A DNA stretch of 10,072 nucleotides from Hyphomicrobiales bacterium (lineage in GTDB: Bacteria; Pseudomonadota; Alphaproteobacteria; Rhizobiales; Aestuariivirgaceae): NCBI GenBank assembly GCA_027030295.1, contig JALVFB010000195.1:1-10072 (forward strand), read 5' to 3'. Both the position numbers and the translations under genes were made by a program. Under the pieces are notes generated by a model that was given only the letters and a program-made list of their open reading frames with translations, searched no databases and was not told the DNA's origin. Of this stretch, positions 1 to 5,892 are shown one piece after another; position 1 is the stretch's first letter, and every line of letters begins with the position of its first letter.

Positions 1-403
1 GCACCGCCGCCACGGCCAGCGCCAGCACCTCCGCGTCCGCCGCCTCCGCGTCCGGCGCGCCGAACCATTCCAGCCCCGCCTGCTCGTATTCCTGCGGATG
101 CAGCGGATCGCCCGGCCCGTCGTAGCGAAACACCGGCCCGGCGTAGCAATATTTCGCCTCGCGCGTCGGATCATCGGCGTGGCTCAGGTGCCAGCGACAG
201 GTGGGCACGGTCAGATCCGGCCGCAGGCACAGCTCCTGCACGCCGTCGGGGTCGGAAAACAGGAAGGTGCGGGCGCGGATATCCTCGCCCGACTTTTCGA
301 TGAACACGTCCGCCGGCTGCAGGATGGGCGGCGCCACCGGCGCGAAGCCGCGTTCGCTGAACAGAGCCAGGATGCGACCGGCCATGTCCGAAGCCGGGGC
401 CAT
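1..403 (-). CDS. hisZ: ATP phosphoribosyltransferase regulatory subunit HisZ (partial, C-terminus outside window)
   Basis: HisZ is a catalytically inactive paralogue of histidyl-tRNA synthetase. It pairs with the short form of HisG to make the active, histidine-regulated ATP phosphoribosyltransferase, the first enzyme of histidine synthesis, in the cytoplasm. The first 134 codons are visible. They show class II synthetase-fold segments: FIEKSGEDIRARTFLFSD (about 34-51), the substrate-loop stretch LCLRPDLTVPTCRWHL (58-73), and the motif-2-like VFRYDGPG...EYEQAGLEWFG (91-115). The ATG at 403 shares its A with the last base of the hisS stop (TGATG), which suggests translational coupling. The paralogue of HisRS lying directly behind a full hisS supports HisZ rather than a second synthetase. 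HisZ implies a short-form hisG, probably just beyond base 1, but that is inference. Confidence 0.9.
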   Translation of the reverse strand, partial: MAPASDMAGRILALFSERGFAPVAPPILQPADVFIEKSGEDIRARTFLFSDPDGVQELCLRPDLTVPTCRWHLSHADDPTREAKYCYAGPVFRYDGPGDPLHPQEYEQAGLEWFGAPDAEAADAEVLALAVAAV

Positions 404-1908
404 CAACCATCCGCTCCCGTGGTGTTGCGTTGCCTTTCCAGCATCTCGCGCACCCGCGCCACCAGTTCGCCGCGCGGCACCGCCACCTGCGCCGGGCGTT
501 GTTCCACCCACTCCTGCCGCGAGGCGATGGCCGCCGCCTTGCGCCGCCCCTCGATGAGGTCTTTCAGCTGCACGATGCCTTGTTGGCGTTCGTCCTCGCC
601 CTCGATGACGGCGATGGGCGCGCCGCGCTTGTCGGCGTATTTCATTTGCGCCTTCAGGCCAGATGTCCCCATGTACATTTCCGCGGCGATGCCGTCGCTG
701 CGCAGCTCTTCCACCATGCGCCAGTAGTCGGCCACCCGCTCGCGATCCATCACCAGCACCACCACCGGCGCGCCCTGTGCCGGCGCACGCAGCTTCTTCA
801 GATACTCCAGCGCCGCATACAGCCGCGAGACGCCGACGGAAAAACCCGTCGCCGGCACCTTCTGTCCGGTGAAGCGCGCCACCAGGTCGTCATAGCGCCC
901 GCCGCCGCCGACGGAGCCGAAGCGCACCCGGTTGCCGTCCTCGTCTTCGACATGGAAGGTCAGTTCGGCTTCGAACACCGGGCCGGTGTAATAGTCGAGC
1001 CCCCGCACCACGGAGGGGTCGAAGGCGATGCGCTCCGCGCCGTAACCAGCCGCATCCAGAAACGCGGCCATTTCCGCCAGCTCCGCGACGCCTTCCCTGC
1101 CGCGCTCCGAGCCGCCCACCAGCTTCTCCAGCCTGGCCAGAATGTCCGCGCGCGCGCCGCCTTCCAGCCCCGCCTCCACGAAGGCCATGACGTGTTTGAT
1201 CTGCGCCTCGTCCAGCCCCGCGCCCTTGGTGAAGTCGCCGGATTCGTCGAGCCGCCCCTCGCCCAGCAGGGCGCGCACGGCCTCGGGCCCCAGCCGGTCC
1301 AGCTTGTCGATGGCGCGCAGGATGGTGAGCCGCGCCGCCTCGTCCGCCTGGCCGATACCCTCCAGCACGCCGTCGAGAATCTTGCGGTTGTTGACCTTGA
1401 GCACATAGTCGCCACGCGCGATTCCCAGCGCCTCGAAGGCCTCCGCCGCCATCATGCACACCTCCGCGTCCGCCAGCGGGCTGGCGGTGCCGACGGTGTC
1501 GGCGTCGCACTGCATGAACTGGCGGAAGCGTCCGGGGCCGGGCTTTTCGTTGCGAAACACCCAGCCCGCGCGCATGGAGCGGTAGGGCTTCGGCAGCCGG
1601 TCGTAATTGGCCGCCACGTGGCGCGCCAGCGGCGCGGTCAGGTCATAGCGAAGCGAGAGCCATTGCTCGTCCTCGTCCTGAAACGAGAAGACGCCCTCGT
1701 TCGGCCTGTCCTCATCGGGCAGGAACTTGCCCAGCGCATCGGCGTATTCGATGAAGGGCGTTTCCAGCTCGGCGAAGCCGTGCGCGGCATAGACCCCGCG
1801 CACCGTGTCCAGCATGGCCCGCGTGGCGGCGATTTCCGCCGCGGAGATGTCGCGAAAGCCCTTCGGCAGCCGCGCCTTCGGGCGCGCGCTTTTCTTCTTC
1901 CTGGCCAT
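403..1908 (-). CDS. hisS: Histidyl-tRNA synthetase, divergent alphaproteobacterial type
   Basis: This enzyme charges tRNA-His with histidine using ATP, in the cytoplasm. The 501 residues show an N-terminal LPKGFRDI (14-21), the histidine/ATP site [14 protein letters not shown] (86-99), motif 2 [17 protein letters not shown] (117-133), the HisRS signature [11 protein letters not shown] (303-313), [12 protein letters not shown] (331-342), motif 3 [11 protein letters not shown] (353-363), and a C-terminal anticodon-binding domain from about 381. It is about 80 residues longer than typical bacterial HisRS (about 420). [11 protein letters not shown] and the motif 2 loop match the divergent alphaproteobacterial type rather than the E. 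coli type. I chose the ATG at 1908 because homology begins soon after it; the frame stays open to a TTG at 2001 but that would start at the antitoxin stop. The SD is weak (AGGCG). The gene lies 89 bases behind the antitoxin and overlaps hisZ by one base. Confidence 0.96.
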   Translation of the reverse strand: MARKKKSARPKARLPKGFRDISAAEIAATRAMLDTVRGVYAAHGFAELETPFIEYADALGKFLPDEDRPNEGVFSFQDEDEQWLSLRYDLTAPLARHVAANYDRLPKPYRSMRAGWVFRNEKPGPGRFRQFMQCDADTVGTASPLADAEVCMMAAEAFEALGIARGDYVLKVNNRKILDGVLEGIGQADEAARLTILRAIDKLDRLGPEAVRALLGEGRLDESGDFTKGAGLDEAQIKHVMAFVEAGLEGGARADILARLEKLVGGSERGREGVAELAEMAAFLDAAGYGAERIAFDPSVVRGLDYYTGPVFEAELTFHVEDEDGNRVRFGSVGGGGRYDDLVARFTGQKVPATGFSVGVSRLYAALEYLKKLRAPAQGAPVVVLVMDRERVADYWRMVEELRSDGIAAEMYMGTSGLKAQMKYADKRGAPIAVIEGEDERQQGIVQLKDLIEGRRKAAAIASRQEWVEQRPAQVAVPRGELVARVREMLERQRNTTGADG

Positions 1909-1997
1909 GGTCGCCTGAAATCCCTGATTGTCGTCACCGCCAGCGTGTAGCGCAAACCCACGGCCCGCGGCAAGCAGGGAACAATGAATGGCGGGAA

Positions 1998-2318
1998 TCA
2001 ATCAAGCAGCAATTCGGGAGGAATGCCCAGCGCCGGGGCGATAACCTCGGCGGCATCCCGCGGCAGGGCGGACGCGGTATCCAGCTCGGCCAGTTCTTCC
2101 GGTGAAACGGCGGTTTTCTCCGCCAACTCGGCCAGCGACAGGCCGCGCCATTCACGAAACACCTGCAGGGGTGGCTCGTCGTCGATGAGTATGCGGCGCG
2201 CCAGCTCCAGCGGGATCATCACCTCCTCACCGGCCTGGATGCGCATGGTCAACTTCTCCGCCTCGCGCCAGTCTTCCTCGGAAACCCGGCGATCGGCAAT
2301 TTCATCGAACTTGTTCAT
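1998..2318 (-). CDS. Xre-type helix-turn-helix protein, putative antitoxin
   Basis: This 106-residue protein has a Cro/C1-type helix-turn-helix in its C-terminal half (about 50-106). The core [19 protein letters not shown] is followed by [19 protein letters not shown] and ends in [11 protein letters not shown], a layout common in HigA-like and RelE/ParE-partner antitoxins. The N-terminal half is acidic and includes [16 protein letters not shown], the kind of linker seen before the HTH in these antitoxins. The start at 2318 has a good SD (AGAAGG, 5 bases away). The gene follows the small basic ORF at 2331-2573 after 12 bases, so the order is toxin then antitoxin, as in higBA. In such pairs the antitoxin usually neutralises the toxin and represses the operon, perhaps at the inverted repeat at 2576-2600. 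The alternative is a plain Xre regulator with an unrelated upstream gene. HTH assignment is firm; the antitoxin role is inferred. Confidence 0.75.
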   Translation of the reverse strand: MNKFDEIADRRVSEEDWREAEKLTMRIQAGEEVMIPLELARRILIDDEPPLQVFREWRGLSLAELAEKTAVSPEELAELDTASALPRDAAEVIAPALGIPPELLLD

Positions 2319-2330
2319 GGCCTTCTGGCC

Positions 2331-2573
2331 TCAGGCTACGAGCCGCAACAGCTCCCGCTCTCCATCTTTTCCGACATACACAATAACACGATAGCCGTGA
2401 GGAAGAGCAACCGAAAACAGGCGTCCCCGGCCCTTGCGCGCATGGATCCGGAAAAATTCCTCGTTCGCCAACGTTCTTTGCAGGGCTTCGTAAATGGCTC
2501 GCCGCCTGCCCTTCGGCACCCGTTTGAGCTGGCGGAAAAGGGCGGGTGGAATGGAATGTGATTGACCTCGCAT
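2331..2573 (-). CDS. Small basic protein, putative RelE/ParE-like toxin
   Basis: This is an 80-residue, strongly basic protein. Its middle is RQLKRVPKGRRRAIYEALQR (14-33) and its C-terminus alternates hydrophobic residues in a way that suggests beta strands: RLFSVALPHGYRVIVYV (51-67), then KDGERELLRLVA. GYRVIVYV followed by a charged turn and a last strand resembles the end of RelE/ParE-superfamily toxins, ribonucleases or gyrase poisons, but I see no diagnostic catalytic residues and it is slightly short. The ATG at 2573 has a strong SD (GGAGG, 5 bases away), which lies in the right arm of a perfect hairpin. It sits 80 bases downstream of ribB and 12 upstream of the HTH gene. Hand count gives 104 G+C in 180 bases (2341-2520, about 58%), low for this window and consistent with acquired DNA. 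Toxin identity rests mainly on size, charge and pairing. Confidence 0.65.
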   Translation of the reverse strand: MRGQSHSIPPALFRQLKRVPKGRRRAIYEALQRTLANEEFFRIHARKGRGRLFSVALPHGYRVIVYVGKDGERELLRLVA

Positions 2574-2575
2574 TG

Positions 2576-2600
2576 TCGCCTCCGTGCTGACCGGAGGCGA
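2576..2600 (-). promoter_or_regulatory. Perfect inverted repeat covering the toxin ribosome binding site
   Basis: On the minus strand the arms are TCGCCTCCG and CGGAGGCGA, separated by 7 bases. Pairing continues weakly outward (3 more pairs after one mismatch). The right arm contains the toxin's GGAGG, 5 bases before its ATG. It could act as a DNA operator for the antitoxin or toxin-antitoxin complex, or as an RNA hairpin hiding the SD of the toxin. Which one depends on the transcription start, which cannot be read with confidence. Confidence 0.7.
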
Positions 2601-2650
2601 TAATAATGGTTAATAATAAATGAATAATAAATGTTTAATAATTTATGAAA
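2601..2650. repeat. AT-rich patch with exact 11-bp tandem repeat between ribB and the toxin gene
   Basis: The unit AATAATAAATG occurs twice head to tail (2612-2622 and 2623-2633). A partial relative (AATAATGGTT) precedes it at 2602 and another (TTTAATAATTTATG) follows at 2634. The stretch is almost free of G and C in a GC-rich window. It probably carries the promoter for the toxin-antitoxin pair on the minus strand; TATTAT occurs at 2613-2618 and 2624-2629, but I see no convincing -35, so I do not fix a promoter. Confidence 0.6.
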
Positions 2651-2653
2651 TCG

Positions 2654-3778
2654 TTATACTTGCACCGGCACGGTTTCGGCGATTTCGATGCCGAAACCGG
2701 AGAGGCCGACATAGTGACGATCGGAGGAGGACAGCAGGCGGATGGAGCGGATGCCCAGATCGCGCAGGATCTGTGCGCCCAGACCCACGTCGCGCCATTC
2801 CTTCTCGCGTTCCTTCGCGCTTTCGGTGTCTTCGCGTTCGGGAGCTTCGCCCGCCAGCTCGGCGATGGAGGCGGGCGGCACGCCGGTGGCGCCCTCGCGC
2901 AAATAGATGAGCACGCCGCCCCCTTCCTTTTTCAACGCCTCGAACACGCGGTTCAGCGTTTCGCGGTGGCCGAACACGTCTTCCAGAACGTTTTCGCGGT
3001 GCAGGCGGGCGAGCACGCCTTTTCCGCCGCCGATGTCCCCGAAGATCAGCGCCAGGTGCTGCACCGGGTCGAATGGCGTGGCGTAGGCGATGGCCCGCGC
3101 CGGGCCGACGGGCGTTTCCAGATCGAACTCCGCCACCCGCTCCACCAGCCGTTCGCGCTTGCGTCGATAGGCGATGAGATCGGCCACGGAAATGATCTTG
3201 AACCCGTGCTCGCGGGCAAACGCCAGCACCTCTTCGCCGCGCTTCACGGTGCCGTCGTCGTTCACCAGCTCGGAGATGACGCCCACCGGCGGCAGGCCGG
3301 CCAGTTTGCACAGATCGACGGCGGCTTCGGTGTGGCCGGAGCGGATGAGCACGCCGCCGCGCCGCGCCACCAGCGGAAAGACGTGGCCCGGACGCACGAA
3401 GTCTTCCGGGCTGGAGCACGGATCGGCCAGCGCCCGCACCGTGGCGGTGCGCTCCGCCGCCGAGATGCCCGTGGTCAACCCCTTGCGGTAGTCCACCGAC
3501 ACGGTGAACGCGGTGGAAAGCGGCGCGTCGTTCACCGCCACCATGGGATCCAGGTTCAGCCGCCGGGCCTCTTCCGGCGTCATCGGCGCGCAGATGATGC
3601 CGGAGGTGTGTCGGATCATGAAGGCCATCTGCTCAGGCGTGATGGTGCTGGCCGCGGCGATGAGGTCGCCCTCGTTCTCGCGGTCGGCGTCATCCACCAC
3701 CACCACCATTTCGCCATTGCGCAACGCTTCCAGCGCCTGTTCCACGCCATCCAGCACAGTTGTGTTCCGCTCGTTCAT
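2654..3778 (-). CDS. ribB: 3,4-dihydroxy-2-butanone 4-phosphate synthase with degenerate GTP cyclohydrolase II domain (RibBX-type)
   Basis: The N-terminal domain (about 1-207) turns ribulose 5-phosphate into 3,4-dihydroxy-2-butanone 4-phosphate plus formate for riboflavin synthesis. Its motifs are intact: DDADRENEGDLI (29-40, metal site), RHTSGIIC (56-63), TGISAAERTATV (103-114), RPGHVFPLVARRGGVLIR (129-146) and GHTEAAVDL (148-156). The C-terminal domain (208-374) keeps the GTP cyclohydrolase II outline, for example GLGAQILRDLGI (332-343), but has lost catalysis. The zinc-ligand region is HREN...DVFGHRETLN, so all three cysteines are gone, and the catalytic-Arg stretch EGRGIGL has become EGATGV. 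Hence it should supply DHBP only; the cell needs another RibA. The start is ATG 3778, with GTG 3781 adjacent; SD is GGGAAGG. I found no FMN riboswitch elements upstream. Confidence 0.92.
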   Translation of the reverse strand: MNERNTTVLDGVEQALEALRNGEMVVVVDDADRENEGDLIAAASTITPEQMAFMIRHTSGIICAPMTPEEARRLNLDPMVAVNDAPLSTAFTVSVDYRKGLTTGISAAERTATVRALADPCSSPEDFVRPGHVFPLVARRGGVLIRSGHTEAAVDLCKLAGLPPVGVISELVNDDGTVKRGEEVLAFAREHGFKIISVADLIAYRRKRERLVERVAEFDLETPVGPARAIAYATPFDPVQHLALIFGDIGGGKGVLARLHRENVLEDVFGHRETLNRVFEALKKEGGGVLIYLREGATGVPPASIAELAGEAPEREDTESAKEREKEWRDVGLGAQILRDLGIRSIRLLSSSDRHYVGLSGFGIEIAETVPVQV

Positions 3779-3879
3779 CACCCTTCCCGCCTGTTGTTCG
3801 TGGTCGTTCAGAAACGCACAAGCCCGTCGCTCAAGTCAATGGCAACCATGGCGACTGGTGTCATCGACGCAATTGCAGA

Positions 3880-3908
3880 TTGACATTTCATGGAAATAAT
3901 ATTATAAA
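3880..3908 (+). promoter_or_regulatory. Strong sigma-70-type promoter candidate pointing at the small ORFs
   Basis: TTGACA (3880-3885, perfect -35) lies 17 bases before TATAAA (3903-3908, 5 of 6 of the -10 consensus). It is the best sigma-70 match I found in the window. Transcription would start near 3915 and run right into the small ORFs at 3923-4018 and 4025-4168. Confidence 0.55.
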
Positions 3909-3930
3909 TTGCATCCGCGGGTATGGTGAA
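3901..3930 (-). promoter_or_regulatory. Promoter candidate for ribB, -10 overlapping the divergent promoter
   Basis: Read on the minus strand, TTCACC (plus 3925-3930) is a moderate -35 and TATAAT (plus 3901-3906) is a perfect -10, with an 18-base spacer. The predicted start, near 3893, gives a leader of about 115 bases to ribB. Its -10 overlaps the plus-strand -10 (3903-3908), so the two promoters should compete for polymerase. Confidence 0.4.
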
Positions 3931-4018
3931 AAAGGGAAGTCGCCATCTGCTTGCCATCATTTTACTACCCCGGCGCGATATTGGTGCACTAGCTTTCCGC
4001 TGCGGGGGAGGGGAGTGA
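3923..4018 (+). CDS. Possible 31-residue leader ORF
   Basis: An ATG opens a 31-codon frame with a basic start (VKKGSRH), a short hydrophobic run (LLAIILL) and a Gly-rich end. It begins only about 8 bases after the predicted transcription start and has no clear SD, so it would be nearly leaderless. Its stop (TGA 4016-4018) falls inside the purine-rich SD tract of the next ORF, 6 bases before that ATG. That spacing fits a leader peptide coupled to the downstream ORF, but a chance frame of this length is quite likely. I do not recognise it. Confidence 0.2.
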   Translation: MVKKGSRHLLAIILLPRRDIGALAFRCGGGE

Positions 4019-4024
4019 TTCGTC

Positions 4025-4168
4025 ATGCAGCTCCAACGGCAAACAGAAAATTCCCCGCCGGGCAACCGGCCCGCTCCACGCAACATGATGACTCTCACGC
4101 TGCTGATGGCGACGGGTCTGTTCATCATGCTGTGGGGGCTGGCGCGCGGGTTGCAAATGCTGCCCTGA
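4025..4168 (+). CDS. Unrecognised 47-residue single-span membrane microprotein
   Basis: From the ATG at 4025 a frame encodes 47 residues. The first 20 are polar and rich in Pro, Gln, Arg and Asn (MQLQRQTENSPPGNRPAPRN). Then comes a continuous hydrophobic stretch, MTLTLLMATGLFIMLWGLA (22-40), long enough for one membrane span, with a short tail RGLQMLP. A purine-rich SD tract (GGGGGAGGGGAG) ends 9 bases before the ATG. ATGs at 4085 and 4088 could give a minimal 26-27 residue form, but they lack an SD. The strong promoter candidate at 3880-3908 points here. The gene lies alone on the plus strand between ribB and arsC and converges on arsC 26 bases away. I recognise no family; conservation in relatives is the missing evidence. 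Confidence 0.45.
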   Translation: MQLQRQTENSPPGNRPAPRNMMTLTLLMATGLFIMLWGLARGLQMLP

Positions 4169-4194
4169 GGGCGGCTTCTGGTGTGGGAGCGTGT

Positions 4195-4560
4195 TCATTC
4201 GAAAAGGCTGAGCACGTTTTCGGGCGGGCGGCCCAGCGCCGCTCGTTTGCCCCGTGCGTCTTCCACGATCACCACCGGGCGTTCGATGAGCCGCGGATGC
4301 TCCACCATGGCCCGGATCAGCTCGTCTTCGGACTTGCTCTCGTCCGCCAGCCCCAGCTCCCTGTATTCCTTCTCCTTCCTGCGCATCAGCTCGCGCGCGG
4401 AGGAAAAGCCCAGAAGTTGCAAGACCTCGCGAATGTCCTCCGCCGAAGGTGGCGTTTCCAGGTATTTGACGATTTGCGGCTCGATGCCCCTTTCCTGAAG
4501 CAACTGCAACGTCTGGCGCGACTTCGAACAGCGCGGGTTGTGCCACATCACGACTTTCAT
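4195..4560 (-). CDS. arsC: ArsC-family (YfgD-like) glutaredoxin-dependent arsenate reductase homologue
   Basis: The 121-residue protein belongs to the thioredoxin-fold ArsC family, whose characterised members reduce arsenate to arsenite with glutaredoxin and glutathione in the cytoplasm. Visible motifs are the catalytic-Cys loop HNPRCSKSR (7-15, Cys11), KYLETPPS (32-39), ELMRRKEKEYRELGL (57-71), HPRLIERPVV (88-97) and LGRPPENVL (109-117). Arg60, Arg94 and Arg111 sit where family members have the oxyanion-binding arginines. Length matches YfgD-type members (about 115-120) rather than the longer plasmid ArsC (about 140). Its ATG overlaps the pyrD stop as ATGA, so translation is probably coupled, and no arsR, arsB or acr3 is nearby. 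That argues for a housekeeping or thiol-stress role rather than a dedicated arsenic operon. The stop lies 26 bases from the end of the convergent microprotein gene. Confidence 0.88.
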   Translation of the reverse strand: MKVVMWHNPRCSKSRQTLQLLQERGIEPQIVKYLETPPSAEDIREVLQLLGFSSARELMRRKEKEYRELGLADESKSEDELIRAMVEHPRLIERPVVIVEDARGKRAALGRPPENVLSLFE

Positions 4561-5795
4561 GTTTCGCTCCCCGTTTGATGTTGGGTGATCACGTTCCGTT
4601 TTACACCGCCGCGGGCTTTCGTCCAGTCGCCCAGGTAGAACGCGTTACCAAGCGCCGCGACGGCGCGCGACGTGGACTGACCGACTGACGCGCCCGTCCG
4701 TGATTGTCCGGGCGCATGACGCTCCGCCCATTCCTCCGCCGCCGTGCCCACCGCCTCGCTCACGTGAGCGTAGCCTGCCCGCTCCATGCGCTCCAGCAGG
4801 CCGGAAAGGATATCCGCCACCAGCGACGGCCCGCGATAGACGAAGGCGCTGAGCACCTGCACAAGGTCGGCCCCGGCGCGGATCTTTGTCCATGCCGTTT
4901 CCGCATCGCGCACGCCGCCCACGCCAATGAGGCGCAGGCGCCCCGCCGCCAGCAGCCAGGCCCGCGCCAGCATGCGCGTGGAAGGCGCGAACAGTGGCAG
5001 CCCGGAAAGCCCGCCGGCCTCCGTTCGCAACGGGCTTTTCAGCGATTCGGGCCGCTCGATGGTGGTATTGGACACGATCAGCCCCGCCGCGCCGCCTTCC
5101 ACCGCCGCCTCCACGATCTCGGCCAGCGCCGCATCGTCCATGTCCGGCGCGATTTTCACGAATACCGGCAACGCCGCCCTGCCGCGTTCCGCCACCACCG
5201 CTTTCACGCCCGCCAGCAGCCGCCGCAGCGCCTCCGGCCCCTGCAGGTCGCGCAGCCCCGGCGTGTTGGGCGAGGAGATGTTCACCGTCAGATAATCGGC
5301 CACGTCGGCGAAGCAGCGCGCGCCTTGCGCATAATCGGCGATGCGGTCGCGGCTGTTCTTGTTGGCGCCGATGTTTACCCCCAGCACCCCGCGCCCGGAC
5401 AGGCGGGCATATTTCCGAAGGCGGGCAAGCACGGCCGCCTGGCCCTCGTTGTTGAAGCCCAGGCGATTGATGATGGCCTCGTCCTCCTTCAGGCGAAACA
5501 GGCGCGGGCGCGGGTTGCCGGGCTGGGCCAGCGGCGTGACCGTGCCCACTTCCACGAAGCCGAAGCCGATGGCGAACAGCGCCGGCGCGGCGCGGGCGTT
5601 CTTGTCGAACCCGGCGGCCAGCCCCAGCGGATTGGCAAACGAAAGGCCGCAGCAGTCCACGCGCAGGCGTTCGTCCGTCACCGGGCGCGACATGGGAAAC
5701 AGCCCCCATTGCAGGGCGCGGATGGTCAGTTCGTGCGCGCGCTCCGGCTCCAGGCGGTGGAGCAATCGCAGGGCCAGCGTTTCAGACCAATTCAT
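4557..5795 (-). CDS. pyrD: Dihydroorotate dehydrogenase (quinone), class 2, with C-terminal extension
   Basis: This FMN enzyme oxidises dihydroorotate to orotate in pyrimidine synthesis and passes electrons to membrane quinone. The N-terminal amphipathic helix typical of class 2 is present (ALRLLHRLEPERAHELTIRA, 8-27). Other motifs are GLAAGFDKNA (58-67), EVGTVTPLAQPGNPRPRLFR (82-101), IINRLGFNNEG (108-118), GVNIGANKNS (139-148), NISSPNTPGLRDLQ (172-185, catalytic Ser175), FVKIAPD (212-218) and the phosphate-binding GVGGV (291-295). At 412 residues it is about 50 longer than usual. Homology seems to end near AEEWAERHAP (353-362), and the remaining tail is low in hydrophobic core residues. ATG 5795 has a good SD (GGGGGAG, 6 bases away). 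The stop overlaps arsC. It follows csp on the same strand after 97 bases. Confidence 0.95.
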   Translation of the reverse strand: MNWSETLALRLLHRLEPERAHELTIRALQWGLFPMSRPVTDERLRVDCCGLSFANPLGLAAGFDKNARAAPALFAIGFGFVEVGTVTPLAQPGNPRPRLFRLKEDEAIINRLGFNNEGQAAVLARLRKYARLSGRGVLGVNIGANKNSRDRIADYAQGARCFADVADYLTVNISSPNTPGLRDLQGPEALRRLLAGVKAVVAERGRAALPVFVKIAPDMDDAALAEIVEAAVEGGAAGLIVSNTTIERPESLKSPLRTEAGGLSGLPLFAPSTRMLARAWLLAAGRLRLIGVGGVRDAETAWTKIRAGADLVQVLSAFVYRGPSLVADILSGLLERMERAGYAHVSEAVGTAAEEWAERHAPGQSRTGASVGQSTSRAVAALGNAFYLGDWTKARGGVKRNVITQHQTGSET

Positions 5796-5892
5796 GTCCA
5801 GCTCCCCCGGAAACGGCGTTCGCGCGAAGGGAAAACGGCGTGGAGCCTGCTTTTCTCACCGCCGTTGCGAAGACCGGAGGGACGACCGTCCC

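Noticed and set aside
430..1950. 506-codon plus-strand frame antisense to hisS
   Set aside because: It mirrors the codon pattern of hisS in GC-rich DNA, lacks recognisable domains and opposes a clear synthetase.
1909..2001. 31-residue N-terminal extension of HisRS from TTG 2001
   Set aside because: No homology in the extension and it begins at the antitoxin stop; ATG 1908 fits the family start.
2645..3883. 412-codon plus-strand frame antisense to ribB
   Set aside because: Low-complexity His/Arg/Ala-rich translation fully opposite ribB; a composition artefact.
3779..3900. FMN riboswitch in the ribB leader
   Set aside because: I looked for the conserved RFN box segments (AGGGTGAAATTCCC-like and the GATTCCGG-type helix) on the minus strand and found none.
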